Positions 7,680-15,602 of a stretch of 15,834 nucleotides of DNA are shown here, in pieces. The number at the start of each line of letters is the position of its first letter. Position 1 is the stretch's first letter. The position numbers were made by a program, and so were the translations under genes. Source of the DNA: NORP240 sp942492445 (GTDB lineage: Bacteria > Pseudomonadota > Gammaproteobacteria > Pseudomonadales > Pseudohongiellaceae); NCBI GenBank assembly GCA_942492445.1, contig CALOEW010000064.1:1-15834 (forward strand), read 5' to 3'. The notes under the pieces were generated by a model. It was not told the origin of the DNA, did not search any database, and worked only from the letters and a program-made list of their open reading frames with translations.

Positions 7680-8731
7680 ACACTGTTGAAATTGCCGGGG
7701 ATTCCCCATCCCCCATGGGTTTGTTCGAGCGCTACCTGACACTCTGGGTTGGACTCTGCATCGTGGCGGGCGTGGCGATAGGGGCGCTGGTGCCCGGCGT
7801 GTTTGAGTTCATCGCCGGCCTGGAATACGCCCGCGTCAATCTCGTCGTCGCGGTACTGATCTGGGTCATGATCTACCCGATGATGGTGAACGTGGATTTC
7901 GCCTCGCTGCGGGACGTCGGCAGAAAGCCCAAGGGGCTCTGCATAACGCTGGTCGTGAACTGGCTGATCAAGCCGTTCACCATGGCGGCGCTTGGCGTGT
8001 TGTTTTTCGAGCATGTTTTCGCGGGCCTTGTCGACCCGCAGACCGGTCGGGAATACATCGCCGGTATGATCCTGCTCGGTGTCGCGCCGTGTACGGCAAT
8101 GGTATTCGTCTGGAGTCAGCTGGTCCGCGGTGATGCGAATTACACTCTGGTTCAGGTTTCCATCAACGACATCATCATGGTGTTCGCCTTTGCTCCCATT
8201 GCCGCGTTTCTGCTCGGGGTAACGGATGTTGTGGTGCCGTGGGAAACGCTGCTGCTTGCCGTCGTGCTTTACGTGGTGATTCCACTTGCCGCCGGCTACC
8301 TCACGCGCAGGAATCTTGACAGTTCGGCAGGGGATGAAGAAATCCGTTCGTTGACTGCGCGCCTGAAGCCGTTTTCCATTGTTGGCCTGCTGGCGACCGT
8401 GGTCCTGCTGTTCGGTTTTCAGGCCGGGACGCTGCTGGAAAAGCCGTTGGTGATCGGGTTGATTGCAATTCCCTTGCTGATACAGAGCTACGGCATCTTT
8501 CTGATAGCCTTCGGTTGGGCTTACCTGTGGCGCGTGCCTTTCACTACCGCCGCTCCCGCGGCGCTGATCGGGACATCCAACTTTTTCGAGCTGGCCGTTG
8601 CCGTCGCCATCAGCCTGTTCGGATTGAATTCGGGCGCCGCACTGGCAACCGTTGTGGGCGTTCTGGTGGAAGTGCCGGTAATGTTGTCGCTCGTTGCCCT
8701 CGCCAACCGGCTGCGACCACGGTTTGCCTGA
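7676..8731 (+). CDS. acr3: Arsenite efflux permease Acr3
   Basis: A 351-residue inner-membrane arsenite exporter of the Acr3 family (bile acid/arsenite/riboflavin transporter superfamily), with about ten membrane helices. It removes the arsenite made by ArsC. Family marks include YARVNLVVAVLIWVMIYPMM, VNWLIKPFTMAALG, the conserved cysteine C139 in LLGVAPCTAMVFVWSQL, NDIIMVFAFAPIAAFLLG, and the acidic helix GTSNFFELAVAVAISLFG (E305), then GVLVEVPVMLSL. Length is normal. The start is GTG at 7676, overlapping the arsC TGA in a GTGA junction with GGAG eight to eleven bases upstream, so translation is probably coupled. A later ATG at 7715 (MGLFERYLTLWVG) also fits family N-termini but lacks a ribosome site. 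Confidence 0.93.
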   Translation: MNTVEIAGDSPSPMGLFERYLTLWVGLCIVAGVAIGALVPGVFEFIAGLEYARVNLVVAVLIWVMIYPMMVNVDFASLRDVGRKPKGLCITLVVNWLIKPFTMAALGVLFFEHVFAGLVDPQTGREYIAGMILLGVAPCTAMVFVWSQLVRGDANYTLVQVSINDIIMVFAFAPIAAFLLGVTDVVVPWETLLLAVVLYVVIPLAAGYLTRRNLDSSAGDEEIRSLTARLKPFSIVGLLATVVLLFGFQAGTLLEKPLVIGLIAIPLLIQSYGIFLIAFGWAYLWRVPFTTAAPAALIGTSNFFELAVAVAISLFGLNSGAALATVVGVLVEVPVMLSLVALANRLRPRFA

Positions 8732-8735
8732 GAGA

Positions 8736-8770
8736 GGCGCCCGGTTTCCAACAGGGTTGAATCAGCGCCG
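8736..8770. terminator. Possible weak terminator between convergent acr3 and SDR
   Basis: GGCGC at 8736-8740 and GCGCC at 8766-8770 form a 5-bp stem across the convergent intergenic gap. There is no T tract on either side, so efficiency is doubtful. Confidence 0.2.
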
Positions 8771-9530
8771 CTAATACTGGATCCGCCTGGTAAAGGAACC
8801 GTCGATCACCACATTGGTTCCGGATGTAAAGCCGGACAGGGGGCTGGCCAGCAGGGCCACCTGGGTGGCCACTTCAGCGGCGCTACCCATGCGCCCGAAG
8901 GGGATTTGTGCAACGGTGGATTCATACATTTCAGGCATGTTCTGCTTGACATTATCCCAGGCGCCGCCGGCAATGAAAATCGGGCCCGGGCTGACGGCGT
9001 TTACCCGAATCCCTTTGGCAGCCAGTTCGCAGGCGAGGGCGCCGGAGTAATTCAACAGTGCCGCTTTCATGGCGCTGTAGGGGCCGGCACTGATGAAGAA
9101 TTCGACCGCGGCGGTGGTTGCAATCATAATGATGCTGCCGCTGCCTGATTTTTCCAGATAGGGCGTGCAGGCCTCGACTCCGTGCACCGCGGCCAGGACG
9201 TTGCCATTGAACTGGCTGACCCAGCCGGCGTCACCGGCTTCATTGCCTCCGGTTACGTTGGAAACCAGTACGTCAAGACCGCCCAGTTGTGCAGCGGCTT
9301 CGTCAATGAATTTTCTGAACGCGTCCCCGTCAAACACATCCAGCGCCTGACCGAAGCACTTGACACCTTTTCCTGAAATCGACCTGGTGGTAGCTGCGAC
9401 TTCATCTGCATTTCGTGCACAAAAGGCGATATGGCACCCTTCATCGGAAAGCAGTTATATGATGGCGCGGCCAATGCCCTTTGGTTGCACCGGTAACCAA
9501 TGCCACTTTTCCTGTAAGTTTAAGATCCAC
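8771..9530 (-). pseudogene. Short-chain dehydrogenase/reductase, broken near the N-terminus
   Basis: A classical SDR (NAD(P)-binding Rossmann fold, about 250 aa when intact). The reading starts at a GTG at 9528-9530, with GGAG about eight bases upstream, and gives VDLKLTGKVALVTGATKG. An extra G in a GGG run (plus-strand 9477-9479) then shifts the frame. The next frame reads GRAII, stop TAA (plus-strand 9455-9457), then LLSDEGCHIAFCARNADEVA. From there it is open to 8771 through LDVLVSNVTGG, the active-site segment GPYSAMKAAL (YxxxK), RVNAVSPGPIFI and the tail VVIDGSFTRRIQY. The catalytic Ser position appears as Thr in MIATTAAVEFF. The 3' three quarters is intact and could start at an internal GTG near 9337, but that product would lack the cofactor-binding glycine motif. 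Two lesions close together indicate decay, or error. Confidence 0.8.
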
Positions 9531-9676
9531 TGGCCTACTCCCTATTTATTGAATTCTCCTGCCATGTTAACGGCAAGGATCAAAGGAAACTGATCCCCAT
9601 GCCGGCATCGTTGCAGGCCATAGGAGTGCCACTTCACACATACGGATTCAGGGCACCCGACTTTCCGACGCGCGAG

Positions 9677-10846
9677 TCAGCGGCCGCGAGGCCGTGCAAA
9701 GGGAACCGTCACCGCCACGTCGGCAACGGTTGTCACTACGTCATCGATAACAGGAGGAGCAAAACGCCAGGTTTCCAGTGCTTCCATCGCGGCCTCGGTT
9801 GCGTTCTCATTGTCTCCTCCATTGGCGCGGATATTTTCGGGGAAGCCTTTCACATTGATATCGACGATAAAATCCACACTCTGGGTATCTCCCGTGCGCC
9901 GGCTCGGTTCCGCGGGGGGCATGAAAATCGGCCTTGCCTCCTGGTTATGCGTCATCTGCGCATAGGCTGTCACATGAGCGGTGGCATCGTCAGGCCGACC
10001 CCGCTGAGAGTAAACCTCCACCAGGTGGGAGTGCAGCAGAATCAATGCGGGCAGCATGTCGTCCCCGGCGGCTTCCAGCGCCGGGAGGGCTTCTGTCAGG
10101 CTGCTTTCAGCGCGCCGGTAGTTGCCGTCGGCAAGCCAGAATTTACCTAGATAGTAGGCGCTGAAGGCGGTAGCCGGATTGGCATTGCCAAGCACGTCTT
10201 CAAAAATATCGTGGGCGTCATCCAAAAAACCGCGAGCCTCGGTCGATGATGCCTGCTCCAGCAACAGGATGCCGGCGTCCAGGTTCAGCTGGCCCAATTC
10301 AGGAGACTCCTCCCCGAGGTACTGCTCACCCAGATCGGTCGATTGGCGGAACAGGTCGGCCGCGGCGTCATCATCCCCCAGGGCTATCTGGTTCCTGGCG
10401 GCATCGAAAAATACCGAAATGTGCGCTTCCGATTGTTCGCCAAAGACGGTGTCGAAAACCGATACAACCTCGTCGATGGCGCTGGTGGCCTGTTCGTTCT
10501 GACCGGCATTCAGCAGGGCCAGCGCATAGTTGTATGCCAATGCGGCAACAGTCTGGTTCTCTTCACCCTGAACCTGCCTGCCCAGACGCAAGGCGTCGCG
10601 GGCACCGGTGGCTGCTTCGCCCCAGCGGCCGCCTTCGGCGGCGGCCTGGTAACTGCGGTAAGCCTCGTTAAAAGCGTCCACCGTGTCTGCGCTTTGCGCC
10701 ACAAGTCCGGTGGAACAGAGCAGGGTGGCTGCCAGGAGAATTACGGTTTTCGCTCTCCGCAGTTTAACCAGCGAACTGCAGTACTGGAGCAGAACGTGAT
10801 GAATAGTCAGGCAAGGTTTCGGGTTGAAGTGGACTGTAATAGCCAT
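9677..10846 (-). CDS. Exported TPR-repeat protein with C-terminal TonB-like domain
   Basis: A 389-residue protein with an N-terminal hydrophobic segment at residues 33-50 (KTVILLAATLLCSTGLVA) after an unusually long basic n-region; it may be a cleaved signal peptide or a membrane anchor. Residues about 55-300 are helical tetratricopeptide-type repeats of the kinesin-light-chain style (AYNYALALLNAGQNEQATSAI, NQIALGDDDAAADLFRQS, YLGKFWLADGNYRRAESSL, EVYSQRGRPDDATAHV). The last 80 residues resemble the TonB C-terminal domain: VDFIVDINVKGFPENIRA, AAMEALETWRFAPPV, VADVAVTVPF. The TonB domain normally contacts outer-membrane receptors in the periplasm. ATG 10846 is preceded by AAGGAG. The gene lies downstream of, and in the same direction as, the large receptor gene, separated by about 830 bases. 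Role in receptor energising is inference. Confidence 0.85.
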   Translation of the reverse strand: MAITVHFNPKPCLTIHHVLLQYCSSLVKLRRAKTVILLAATLLCSTGLVAQSADTVDAFNEAYRSYQAAAEGGRWGEAATGARDALRLGRQVQGEENQTVAALAYNYALALLNAGQNEQATSAIDEVVSVFDTVFGEQSEAHISVFFDAARNQIALGDDDAAADLFRQSTDLGEQYLGEESPELGQLNLDAGILLLEQASSTEARGFLDDAHDIFEDVLGNANPATAFSAYYLGKFWLADGNYRRAESSLTEALPALEAAGDDMLPALILLHSHLVEVYSQRGRPDDATAHVTAYAQMTHNQEARPIFMPPAEPSRRTGDTQSVDFIVDINVKGFPENIRANGGDNENATEAAMEALETWRFAPPVIDDVVTTVADVAVTVPFARPRGR

Positions 10847-11583
10847 CGGAGTCTCCTTGTTGGAGCATTTATTATCAGGTGGGTTCTGTTGGGGGAATCG
10901 ACAGGAACCTTCAATAACCTTTGATAACTCTTCTCGCCTCTCGTGTGGGCTGGTTACCGCGTGTCTTTGAAGTCTCTCTGCTGCCGGCGTGGTTGTCTGA
11001 CTGCGCCGGGGAGTGGCACAGAGATACGAGTGAAAGCCTGTCCGGTTCCGCAACAGAACAGGCTCAAGGTACCTCTCCCGCCAGGGAAAGTCCAGCCCCT
11101 GCTGGCGGCTTCAGTTTGATTCGTGCCTGGTCCAGGTGGACCGGCAGAGCTCCGAAACACTTGCCTGATTCCTGTCTCCACGAGCCTAGGGAGCGGTCAA
11201 AAACCTGATTCCGGTAAAGCGCTGCCTCTGTTCAGTTTCAGGCCTGGATGGGGAAATGGAACGAAAAATATATAACGGGTTCATCACCATGCAGATCGAA
11301 ATTCGTCATTGGGGCAGCTCTCCCTCTCTGGGGTGCGTGAGTGTCCCTCTCTGGGCGCGGTGCCTCGCAGCAATGCCGGGCGGTCTTCCGCGGCACGTTT
11401 TGGGTTTTACTTTAAGGGACTTCTGACTAATTACCGCGATGCTATTTGCCAATTAATCACAAGTTTCCGAGGGATTCCGTCAGATAACAAGGAACGGAGG
11501 AAAGAATGAAGGGCGTGATTGCCCCGGGCAGGTGCAAGGGGTTACTACCTGTGTGGCCGCGTTAACAGCCCGCAAAATGAAAT
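10847..11583. other. Long intergenic region between TPR gene and receptor gene
   Basis: About 740 bases without a supported gene. It presumably contains the minus-strand promoter of the TPR gene. AGCCTGT at 11035-11041 pairs with ACAGGCT at 11058-11064, a 7-bp dyad. TCCCTCTCTGGG occurs twice, at 11321-11332 and 11344-11355. A 15-codon stretch from 11289 reads MQIEIRHWGSSPSLG and resembles the N-terminus of MazE/AbrB-type antitoxins, but degrades at once into unrelated sequence. Longer frames here lack start context and motifs. Confidence 0.45.
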
Positions 11584-11624
11584 CGGGCAGAAGAGAAATG
11601 AAACTTTCGTTTCTCTTCTGCCCG
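11584..11624 (-). terminator. Long hairpin terminator of the TonB-dependent receptor gene
   Basis: The 20 bases at 11584-11603 (beginning CGGGCAGAAGAG) pair with 11605-11624 (ending CTCTTCTGCCCG), with a single G-U wobble and effectively a tight AACTT loop. It lies 53 bases beyond the receptor stop. On the minus strand the stem is followed by ATTTCATTTTG, a moderately T-rich run, so rho-independent termination of the receptor transcript is likely. Confidence 0.75.
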
Positions 11625-11634
11625 GCGGTTTACG

Positions 11635-11689
11635 GATTAAACGTTACGACCTGTTTAATCAGTGCCGACCCTTCAGGTTAAAAGGTCGG
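11635..11689. repeat. Two stacked dyads at the receptor gene's 3' end
   Basis: GATTAAAC (11635-11642) pairs with GTTTAATC (11653-11660). CCGACC (11665-11670) pairs with GGTCGG (11684-11689), and that loop contains the receptor stop codon. The first dyad includes a motif that recurs at 5468-5490. They may help 3' end formation or be a protein-binding site. Confidence 0.45.
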
Positions 11690-14587
11690 TGTCCAGTCAA
11701 TGGAGGCATAGAACTGTCGTCCCCACGGAGTGGTCAGCCTGGACTCGAATCCACCAAAGACGGGCAGACGCTGGGGCCGCTTGTCGAACATGTTGTTGAT
11801 CCCCACGGAAACGTTGACTTCCTGCCCGTAAAGCTCATCCAGCTGAATGCCATAGCGGAGATTGGAGATGCGCTCGCTACGAATGGTGTCAGGCGCTTTC
11901 AGAGGACCGTCCGGACGAATGTCTCCGTAGTAGTCGATTGCAAAGCCATCGAAATTCATGCTGCTCCAGTAGCTGGTGGAGAACGACGCACTCTGATTGC
12001 CCCGGAACCAGCTCAGGATCACGTTGGCTTTGGTCTCCGGCAACGGCGGGACGATTCCTGTGCCCCAGTTCTGGTTCCCCAACGCTTCTTTCCGACCACC
12101 GGTCAGGTCCTGGTAGTCGAAGGTCAGGTAATGTGTCACCTGAGCACTGGCCGTAAAGCTACCCCAGTTGTTGGTGTTGAACGTGTAAGTTCCATTGAAG
12201 TCCAGAGCGTCGATCCACACCGAGCTGATGTTGGCGGGCTGCAGGTAGACTTTCTCCACCTCGCCGGTAAAGAAGCGGGCCACCTTGTTGGTCGTGGGCC
12301 CTGCCGGACCCAGCGCAGCCAGCCAGGCGTCTGCCTTCTGACGACTGGCCGAGCCGGGGGTCGCATCGTAGTTGGCCGCCGTCTGTCCCGTTGCCGCCAG
12401 CATCTGGTCGAACTGGAACTGCACCGTATCCTGGGCGCTCAGGGAACGAATCCGGTCGGTGTATTCGATCTCCTGGTAATCCAGCGACAGGCTGAGCCCG
12501 GCCAGTGCGCCCTCCGGTTCCCAGGTAACGCCGTAGTTGACCAGCTCGGAGGTCTCCGGGTCCAGAGTAGGATTGCCGGAGCTGCAAGAGACGCCCCCTG
12601 CCAGGTCGGTGTTGGTGATCAGGTCCTTGCCGACATAGGTTTCGAAGCAGCTCTGATCCGGTATGAACGGACGGGCATCGTAGGGAGTCGGCGCCAGGAA
12701 GCTCTCACCCCAGGAGGCGCGTAGCGCCAGGGTGGGCAGGGCCTCCCAGCGGATCGAAACCTTCGGCGTGGTGGCTTCTATGCCGAAGGTCTGGAACACC
12801 TCGTTGCGCACGGCGAACTGGGCATCGACGGTTTCCCACAGAGGGGCCTGTATTTCCAGAAAGGTGGCGTAGACTTCCGAGTTGTATCTCTCGTCGAAAG
12901 GTGGTGCGGCACCCATCGGTGTACGCACGTAGTCGAAACCCTGAACCAGTGCCACAGAATCTTCCGCGAAGGTTTCCTGAACCTTTTCCCGCCACTGGTA
13001 CCCGACTGCCATTTGAATGGTACCCCAGGGCAGGTCAAACACCTCACCGCTGGCCACGGTCTCGAAGATTTCAAGCGTGTTTTTAGCGTTACGGTAACCA
13101 CTGTTGAGGTACCAGAGCCACTCGGTCAGCTCCTGGGAGTTGGCAGTTTCCGCGGTGTAATAAGGCGAGCGGGGATCGGCGGAGCCGAAGGGGTTGAACC
13201 ACTCGTCGCCGTTGGGTCCGCCCATGCCGTTCAGGGCCAGTTGCAGCTTTTCGGTCGGCACGGTGTAGTAATCGTACATGCTCCCCGATTCCTGTTTGTT
13301 GTAGCTGGTGAAGCCTGACCAGGAGCCGATGATGTCATAGTCCGCCTGTACCTTGGCGGAATTCGTCCAATCCCTCCAGTCGTTGTGTCGGTTGTTGTGA
13401 CTGTCCAGCACTGAGGGGCGGACTGAAAACGCGTCCGCAAAGATGTGCCAGGAGTAAGGGGAAACATCCACGCCGTAAGGGTTGGCCGGGTGGTCGGCGC
13501 GGATCAGCGCCACTGAACGGTCGTTGGTGCCGTAGGAACGGATGGCCAGTTGTCGCTGGGGTCGGGCCATGTAATTGAGGCGCAGTTCACCGCTCAGCCT
13601 TAACCAGTCGGTGGCTTCCAGATTCAGTGCCTGGTACAGGTTGAAATCTTCCCGCTCGGGCATGTAGGAATGGTGCAGCGTCCACTGCCAGGAACACTGG
13701 CCGCCGGGAAGCTGGTGCCCTGACGGTATGGAAGTGTAATGCTGGCCTTGCGCGGGATAGCCGGCGTTGAAGGTTTCACAGCTTTGGTCGGTGAACACAT
13801 TATCCACCAGCAGGGTACCGTTGTGGTTGCCGCGGATATTGATGCCGGGGTCGGCATTGATCACCTCCACGAAGGAGCCGGGGTTGCCCGACGGCGCCGT
13901 GGTGGCGGATATCTCCATCTCCCTGGACCGCTCGTACATCATCAGTTCGGTTTTCTTTTTGTATTCGAAGGCGCCCACGTAGCTGAGCCCGTTGTCGAAG
14001 GTTTTACCCCACAGGAACGAGGAGTTGATATCCTCGGTGCCGCCGGCATCCGCAGTCTGGTAATAGAGCATGGTCCGGAAGCCGTCGAATTGCTTGATGG
14101 GAATGATGTTCACCACCCCCGCCACGGCGTCTGAACCGTACAGTGCCGAACCGCCGTCCAGCACCAGTTCCATCCGGTCGATGGCAATCTGCGGCAGGTT
14201 ACGCACCAGTTGTTGAGTCAGAAGACGCGAGCCGTCCACCATGGTCAGGGTGGAATTTTCACCCAGGCCGCGGAGATTGAACGAGGCACCGGTACCCCCG
14301 GTACCGCCGAAGGGATTGCCGACCACGTCGACATTCTGGGTATAGGTCAGGTCGCGGATGTATTCGCCGATATTTGGAGTGCCTGATTCAAACAGGTCCT
14401 CTGCTGAGATATTGTCCACCGGGGAGTTCTGTGTGAAGGCGCTGTTGCGGATATAGCTGCCGGTGACGACGACTTCTTCCACGTCGGTGTCGTCCTGCGC
14501 CAGGGCGGTGGATGCGCCTATGGTGAGCGTGGTAAGTAATGCAGAGCGTACAGCAATACTCAGCCTTTTCTTGTGTGAGTGATGCAT
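11678..14587 (-). CDS. TonB-dependent outer-membrane receptor
   Basis: A 969-residue TonB-dependent receptor, long but within the family range. Residues 1-30 are a signal peptide (SALLTTLTIGASTALA). The TonB box follows at about residues 36-43 (VEEVVVTG). The plug domain spans about 50-175, with ISAEDLFESGTPNIGEYIRD, FNLRGLGENSTLTMVDGSR and the hallmark GSALYGSDAVAGVVNI. The remainder is a 22-strand barrel with aromatic strand ends, closing WGRQFYASIDWTPTF with terminal Phe. There is no N-terminal signalling domain of the FecA type. Substrate is not evident; the VVVTGSYIR start and large loops are common in receptors for complex organic substrates as well as metals. ATG 14587 has AGGAG eight bases upstream. 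The gene is intact, ends in a strong hairpin, and is divergent from an exported cyclase-family gene. Confidence 0.95.
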   Translation of the reverse strand: MHHSHKKRLSIAVRSALLTTLTIGASTALAQDDTDVEEVVVTGSYIRNSAFTQNSPVDNISAEDLFESGTPNIGEYIRDLTYTQNVDVVGNPFGGTGGTGASFNLRGLGENSTLTMVDGSRLLTQQLVRNLPQIAIDRMELVLDGGSALYGSDAVAGVVNIIPIKQFDGFRTMLYYQTADAGGTEDINSSFLWGKTFDNGLSYVGAFEYKKKTELMMYERSREMEISATTAPSGNPGSFVEVINADPGINIRGNHNGTLLVDNVFTDQSCETFNAGYPAQGQHYTSIPSGHQLPGGQCSWQWTLHHSYMPEREDFNLYQALNLEATDWLRLSGELRLNYMARPQRQLAIRSYGTNDRSVALIRADHPANPYGVDVSPYSWHIFADAFSVRPSVLDSHNNRHNDWRDWTNSAKVQADYDIIGSWSGFTSYNKQESGSMYDYYTVPTEKLQLALNGMGGPNGDEWFNPFGSADPRSPYYTAETANSQELTEWLWYLNSGYRNAKNTLEIFETVASGEVFDLPWGTIQMAVGYQWREKVQETFAEDSVALVQGFDYVRTPMGAAPPFDERYNSEVYATFLEIQAPLWETVDAQFAVRNEVFQTFGIEATTPKVSIRWEALPTLALRASWGESFLAPTPYDARPFIPDQSCFETYVGKDLITNTDLAGGVSCSSGNPTLDPETSELVNYGVTWEPEGALAGLSLSLDYQEIEYTDRIRSLSAQDTVQFQFDQMLAATGQTAANYDATPGSASRQKADAWLAALGPAGPTTNKVARFFTGEVEKVYLQPANISSVWIDALDFNGTYTFNTNNWGSFTASAQVTHYLTFDYQDLTGGRKEALGNQNWGTGIVPPLPETKANVILSWFRGNQSASFSTSYWSSMNFDGFAIDYYGDIRPDGPLKAPDTIRSERISNLRYGIQLDELYGQEVNVSVGINNMFDKRPQRLPVFGGFESRLTTPWGRQFYASIDWTPTF

Positions 14588-15602
14588 CTTTTATCTCCTA
14601 GACTACGTCAGATTTATTATTGAATTTCTAGTTACTTCCGTACTTCTTAGAAACATTAACTGCTCTATTTCTATGGTTTTAGTCTGACTTTTCTTACTGT
14701 TGTTAAGTGCAAGGGCCTCCTTTCTGATGGATTTCAAGTTTAAGATTGGCCTGGCCCGCTATGGGAGCCTGCGCGGATCGCTTGTGTAGCTATGGTTTTA
14801 AGCTGAATTGGCAGCGGGCGGAGATCTGGCCTTGCCTGCTGAATTCTCCCTAACTTTACTTGTTCTTGTCAGTTTGCGAGCGGACAACCGCTTCTGATTT
14901 CAACCCCGATCAGGTCGTTTTCGCTTGTATCGGGGACCGGTTATTGTAATTTCCGGGTTAATTAAATATTCACTCTTACTTATCGGTAACCCTGTGGGTC
15001 TCTTCAGGGTTACTACTGCAAATCCACCGAAACTTTGAACCTGACGCTGGGTAGCTGCCCCTCGACAGCTCCGGTGTCTCTTGATTTTTTTAAGAATATT
15101 GCCTTATTCGTAAAGGGTAACCCCAAAACCACCAGATAGATGGGGTTAATATTGCAATTTTGGCTCCGGACGTCAACCCAATCGGGCTCACAGTCTGTCC
15201 GATGTTTCTGACAAAGGTCTGCGCTAACCCGGGAACCGCTGATACAGGTACCGCAGCGCACTCGGTTGGCAATTCCCCGGGTATTCTGAATGCATTTACT
15301 GGGTTTCGAATTCTGTGGTACCGTTCAATTGCTGGGACGCGATACCGTCACGGCAGGACAAAGGAATTTCAGAAGTACAGACAGTCCTGACGGTAAACAC
15401 CCTGATGCACTGCGAATTGGGTGCTGAGTCTCTTGTGGCCGATTGGTGGTCGATCACGGGGTCCTCTGCGTAACCACCTGATGTGCCAGCGGCCCTGGCA
15501 ACCTGTTTCCCGGTGGACCCGATCTCTGTCAGCTCTTCTGGAGCTGCGCTCCCTGATGTCGCAGTGTTCAATCTGCTAACAAGAACAAGAGGAGTTACAA
15601 GA
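14588..15602. other. 1-kb divergent intergenic region with several dyads
   Basis: No supported gene was found in about 1 kb between the receptor and the cyclase-family gene, so both promoters should lie here. Inverted repeats seen: CCCCGAT 14904-14910 with ATCGGGG 14929-14935; GTAACCCTG 14986-14994 with CAGGGTTAC 15005-15013; TAACCCC 15118-15124 with GGGGTTA 15142-15148; and TACCGTC/AGGAC within 15343-15359 with GTCCTGACGGTA at 15384-15395. CTATGGTTTTA is directly repeated at 14671-14681 and 14790-14800. No promoter could be chosen with confidence. Confidence 0.5.
14986..15013. promoter_or_regulatory. 9-bp perfect inverted repeat, possible operator
   Basis: GTAACCCTG (14986-14994) and CAGGGTTAC (15005-15013) are separated by 10 bases, so half-site centres lie about two helical turns apart. 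It lies about 400 bases upstream of the receptor start and 590 upstream of the cyclase-family start. A dimeric regulator site is plausible; a hairpin in an RNA is the alternative. Confidence 0.35.

Noticed and set aside
10921..11208. 95-codon plus-strand frame in the gap before the TPR gene
   Set aside because: No ribosome site, no recognised motif, overlapping frames on the opposite strand of similar length, and Ser/Arg/Ala-rich composition typical of non-coding GC-rich DNA.
11519..12724. 401-codon open frame on the plus strand
   Set aside because: It lies antisense to the C-terminal third of the clearly real TonB-dependent receptor, has no ribosome site and shows no family motif.
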